Notes under the pieces: generated by a model | The model's input: only the letters and a program-made list of their open reading frames with translations | Told to the model about the DNA's origin: nothing | The model's database searches: none | Part shown: one piece after another, positions 61,210 through 64,000 of the stretch | Layout of the letters: the number at the start of each line of letters is the position of its first letter | How positions within the stretch are numbered: the stretch's first letter is position 1 | Translations under genes and position numbers: made by a program | Origin: Rhizobium freirei PRF 81 | Lineage (GTDB): Bacteria > Pseudomonadota > Alphaproteobacteria > Rhizobiales > Rhizobiaceae | Length of the DNA: 64,000 nucleotides | NCBI RefSeq assembly: GCF_000359745.1 | Contig: NZ_AQHN01000095.1 | Location: 1 to 64,000, forward strand | Direction: 5' to 3'

Positions 61210-63594
61210 TCAGAGGATTTGCCTGGCGGTCGCGATATCCGCCAACCGTAATTCGTTGACCTCTTCCGGTTCGCTCATCGATTGTTCATAGCCGGTGCGG
61301 AGATTGGTAAGGGCGCGCGTCAACGCGCCGGCATCTGCCGCACGGCCGGCAGCAATGTCATCATCCACCAGCTCTTCGATCTCGGTGAGGACGGCGCTTC
61401 CGTCCTGGAAGAAGAGGTCGAGCCTATTGTCCTCGTCGTCTCCGGTTTCCCCGGCGATCGGAACCGGGGGCAGCGGCGTGCCCGGAGAGAAGAACAGCTC
61501 CGCCCCGTTCGCAGTCCGTTCGAGACGTCCGGCGATCGCAGCCCAGCGGGCTGCGATGATTGCGTCGCGGAGCGGCCACACTGCATCGAGGGCGGTTGTG
61601 CGCGCTTGCCGCCCCTTGGCGTCGAGCCGCTTCCGATTACCATGCAATGGGCCGATCGTCTCGGGCGCGGTTCGCAGCCGAAACAGCAGATCGGCGACCA
61701 CCTGATCGTCGGTAGCCATGATCGCCTGTCTATAGGCATGCATGAGGTTGGCGGGATCGGAAAAGACACCGCGAGTCCGCGCCAGAACGGTGGCATCATG
61801 GTCGGGACCGACGGTGTCGGACTGCGTCACCTGCTCCGTTTTTTCCGACTCCGCGGCCTTGAGCCTTGCCTCGAACAACGGCCATTCCGGCTGCAGCACG
61901 ATCTCGGGAATGGACAAGTCCCTGGCATACGGCTCGACCTGCCGGCGCCGGGCGATGAACCGATCCTGGGTGTAGAAATTCAGCTTGTTGAGGATGGCGC
62001 CATAGCCGCTACGAATCTGCAGGATGGTCTTCTCGTCGTCGAGGCGCTGGACCGCATCGGGATCCATAAGCGGAACCAGTTCAAAACGCCCCTGTGATGC
62101 TGTCTTCGAGGTCAGGACTCCCCGATTGCGCCCCCACCCTTCCCGCTCCTCGTATTTCCGGCCGAGATTAACGGATACGAACTTGGCGGTGGTCTCATCG
62201 CCGACGGCGACGAACAGCTTGATGTCCATATTGCCGATCAGAGCATCGCGGGTTTTCTGGCCATAACGCTCGTCGATCTGCGGAATGTTCTGGGCAACAA
62301 GCGCAATGGTCAGCCCGTAGCCCGCGACCAGCGGCGCCCGCTTGACGATCTCCGGGAGACGCTCGAACTGGTAGAACTCGTCGAGCATCATCAGGATCTT
62401 GTGCGGTTCCTCCGGTCCCGGCAGCCGGCGCAGCATGACGTCATGGATTTGCTGAATCAGAAGCCGGATCAACGGTTCCACCGTGCCAAAATCCGATACA
62501 GGACTGGCGATGAACAACGAGAAGGGCTTGCGTCTCAACTCGCGGATATCGAAATCACTCGCGGAGCAGACCTCGCCCAAGAGAAGATTGTTGAAGGGAG
62601 CGAGAGCCGTGACGACATGACCCTCAAATGAAGGACGCTGCTCTTCGTCTCGGCCCAGATGCTGGCGGAAACCGGCGAGGATAAAATCGTTCAGTCCCTG
62701 CTCGCCGGCGATGATCGCTTCAAGCACCTGCGAAAACGGCTTGCCCGTCGAAAATAGTCTCAGCACCGATCGCAGGTTCCGCCGTCCCTCCATGGTTTTG
62801 GATTCCAGCACGTAGCCAAGGAGAGCCGCCATCAGGCCCCTCGCCGTCGTTTTCCAGTGGGCCTCCTCCTTTTCGCTGAGCGGCAGAAGCGTGGTGGCGA
62901 GATTGATGAGATCTGTTGCCCGCTCCGGCCAGTCCCGCACGAAATCCAACGGGTTCCAGCGGTGCGATTTCTGCGAGCCGGGCGCAAAAACGAAGCATTT
63001 CTGTCCCATGGCGAGGCGGGCGGCACCGGTCAGGGCGAAGTTTTCCAGCTTCACATCGAGGACGATAACTGAGCCCGTGTATTCGAGCAGGTTCGTCATC
63101 ACGAAGCCACGGCCCTTGCCGGAGCGCGAAGGACCGTTGACGAAGAAATGGCTGTCGCCGCTATAGCGGATGTCGACCGCTTTCTTACCATTGCCGAAGG
63201 TGCCGAGCAGGATGGATTTTCCGGGCTCGCCCTGGGTCAGCCCGCTTTTCTCCAGATCCTTCAGCGTAGCGAAGCGCGAGCCGTCGCCCGGCGGGCGGAC
63301 TTCCCAGGGACGGAAGATCAGAGCCAAGATGCCGCCGGTGGCGATGGCCGCCTCGACCAGCGTCGCGATCGCCGCAATGCCGATCAGATTGCGGACCTTC
63401 GGGTTTCCCAGATAGACCCATGCCTGCTTGGCCGGCATAAGTAAGTCGTCGGTCGTAAAACTCTTCCACATCGCCGTGCTCTTCAGCAGGAAGAAGCTGG
63501 CCGCCGCGTAGTTGGTGGACCAGGCGAAGAACAGGACTGCAGCGGCAAGGAATGGACCCGCGACGATCAGGGCGATCTTTTCGTAGCGCTTCAT
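61210..63594 (-). CDS. virD4: VirD4/TraG-type coupling protein
   Basis: A 794-residue type IV coupling ATPase. Two N-terminal membrane segments (IALIVAGPFLAAAVLFFAW and LIGIAAIATLVEAAIATGGIL) precede the soluble ATPase with Walker A GPSRSGKGRG, NFALTGAARL, and Walker B ILMMLDEFYQFERLP. It would recruit the relaxase-DNA complex to the secretion channel. The ATG at 63594 overlaps the virB11 stop (ATGA), preferred over a GTG at 63606. Confidence 0.93.
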   Translation of the reverse strand: MKRYEKIALIVAGPFLAAAVLFFAWSTNYAAASFFLLKSTAMWKSFTTDDLLMPAKQAWVYLGNPKVRNLIGIAAIATLVEAAIATGGILALIFRPWEVRPPGDGSRFATLKDLEKSGLTQGEPGKSILLGTFGNGKKAVDIRYSGDSHFFVNGPSRSGKGRGFVMTNLLEYTGSVIVLDVKLENFALTGAARLAMGQKCFVFAPGSQKSHRWNPLDFVRDWPERATDLINLATTLLPLSEKEEAHWKTTARGLMAALLGYVLESKTMEGRRNLRSVLRLFSTGKPFSQVLEAIIAGEQGLNDFILAGFRQHLGRDEEQRPSFEGHVVTALAPFNNLLLGEVCSASDFDIRELRRKPFSLFIASPVSDFGTVEPLIRLLIQQIHDVMLRRLPGPEEPHKILMMLDEFYQFERLPEIVKRAPLVAGYGLTIALVAQNIPQIDERYGQKTRDALIGNMDIKLFVAVGDETTAKFVSVNLGRKYEEREGWGRNRGVLTSKTASQGRFELVPLMDPDAVQRLDDEKTILQIRSGYGAILNKLNFYTQDRFIARRRQVEPYARDLSIPEIVLQPEWPLFEARLKAAESEKTEQVTQSDTVGPDHDATVLARTRGVFSDPANLMHAYRQAIMATDDQVVADLLFRLRTAPETIGPLHGNRKRLDAKGRQARTTALDAVWPLRDAIIAARWAAIAGRLERTANGAELFFSPGTPLPPVPIAGETGDDEDNRLDLFFQDGSAVLTEIEELVDDDIAAGRAADAGALTRALTNLRTGYEQSMSEPEEVNELRLADIATARQIL

Positions 63595-64000
63595 GATGCC
63601 AGCCACTTGTTGAAATAGATCTCCGTGACGCCGCGCTTCATGGTGACAGGATCGCGGCTGATCTGGACGACGACCGGCGCGACGAAGCGGACGAATTCGA
63701 GAAGCTCGGACTTGGAAAGACCAAGGCCTGCCTGCATCGTCGCCATTGCCAGACGCTCGTAAGCGCCGATGGGATTGTCGGCATGCAGCGTCGACATGGA
63801 GCCGGAATGACCGGTATTGACCGCCTGCAGGAACGAGAACGCTTCCGCCCCGCGGATCTCCCCCATGAAGATGCGATCCGGGCGCAGGCGCAGGGCAGCC
63901 TCGAGGCAGTCCTGGATAGTGGTCTTCGCCCTGCCCTGCCCGCCCTTGGAGGCGATCAGCGCCAGCGTATTCGGCTGCGGCGGTCTCAGTTCGCGGGTGT
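63591..64000 (-). CDS. virB11: VirB11-type ATPase, 3' part only
   Basis: The last 136 residues of a type IV secretion ATPase; the gene starts beyond the window. Visible motifs are RELRPPQPNTLALIASKGGQ, DCLEAALRLRPDRIFMGEIR (Walker B/Asp box), and QAVNTGHSGSMSTLHADNP (His box). Its stop overlaps virD4 by 4 bases, so virB11-virD4-DUF1173 form one operon. The virB genes are expected just outside the right edge. Confidence 0.93.
   Translation of the reverse strand, partial: TRELRPPQPNTLALIASKGGQGRAKTTIQDCLEAALRLRPDRIFMGEIRGAEAFSFLQAVNTGHSGSMSTLHADNPIGAYERLAMATMQAGLGLSKSELLEFVRFVAPVVVQISRDPVTMKRGVTEIYFNKWLAS

Overview
The window looks like part of a conjugative repABC plasmid (or chromid) of an alphaproteobacterial Rhizobiales, probably Rhizobium, Agrobacterium or a close relative. 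The reasons are a complete repABC module with its antisense RNA, an RHE_PE00001-type protein, the DUF1419, DUF3085, DUF736, DUF1173 and DUF7007 families usual on rhizobial plasmids, and a vir-type transfer set (VirB11, VirD4, VirC1-like, MobC, relaxase). No rRNA, tRNA or CRISPR array was seen.

Layout. 0-4.1 kb: a broken CBS-like gene, a VOC protein, a truncated SNase-like protein, a secreted S1/P1 nuclease, and a two-gene SRAP (YedK/HMCES) operon behind a perfect alphaproteobacterial SOS box; the first SRAP gene has lost its catalytic residues. 4.3-17.1 kb: a defence island with a SIR2-like protein, a three-gene operon (membrane protein, unknown, PIN), a 1.2-kb-residue-class SIR2 protein, and a four-gene operon built around an ABC-three-component (ABC-3C) system. 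17.2-23.2 kb: an RHE_PE00001 protein facing a small protein and tyrosine recombinase across a perfect palindrome, then a proteasome-like protein divergent from a Septu-like ATPase/HNH pair. 23.5-27.3 kb: repA, repB, ctRNA, repC and a candidate parS.

27.9-44.5 kb: a plasmid backbone of Toprim/DUF3991, DUF1419, DUF3085, a 1,700-residue methylase-helicase, a VapC/FitA-type toxin-antitoxin pair, a large ParB-like protein and several small conserved proteins separated by long GC-rich gene-free leaders with hairpins. 44.8-50.9 kb: the DNA-processing region, with a VirC2-like/VirC1-like pair divergent from mobC-relaxase across an intergenic region holding a striking 9-bp-periodic array (likely oriT neighbourhood). 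50.9-51.7 kb: MqsR/MqsA with an MqsA-type operator.

52.0-58.0 kb holds what I consider the most unusual locus: a secreted Cys-rich protein, a secreted caspase-like protease fused to a GH25 lysozyme domain, a separate secreted GH25 lysozyme, and a divergent secreted caspase-like protein with a C-terminal SH3b domain. All four have signal peptides, so protease and muramidase modules would act together in the periplasm or outside the cell. 58.2-59.7 kb: a RES/Xre toxin-antitoxin pair. 59.7-60 kb: a MarR remnant abutting three 22-bp-spaced repeats like an IS21-type end. 60-64 kb: DUF1173, VirD4 coupling protein and the 3' part of virB11, which runs off the window.
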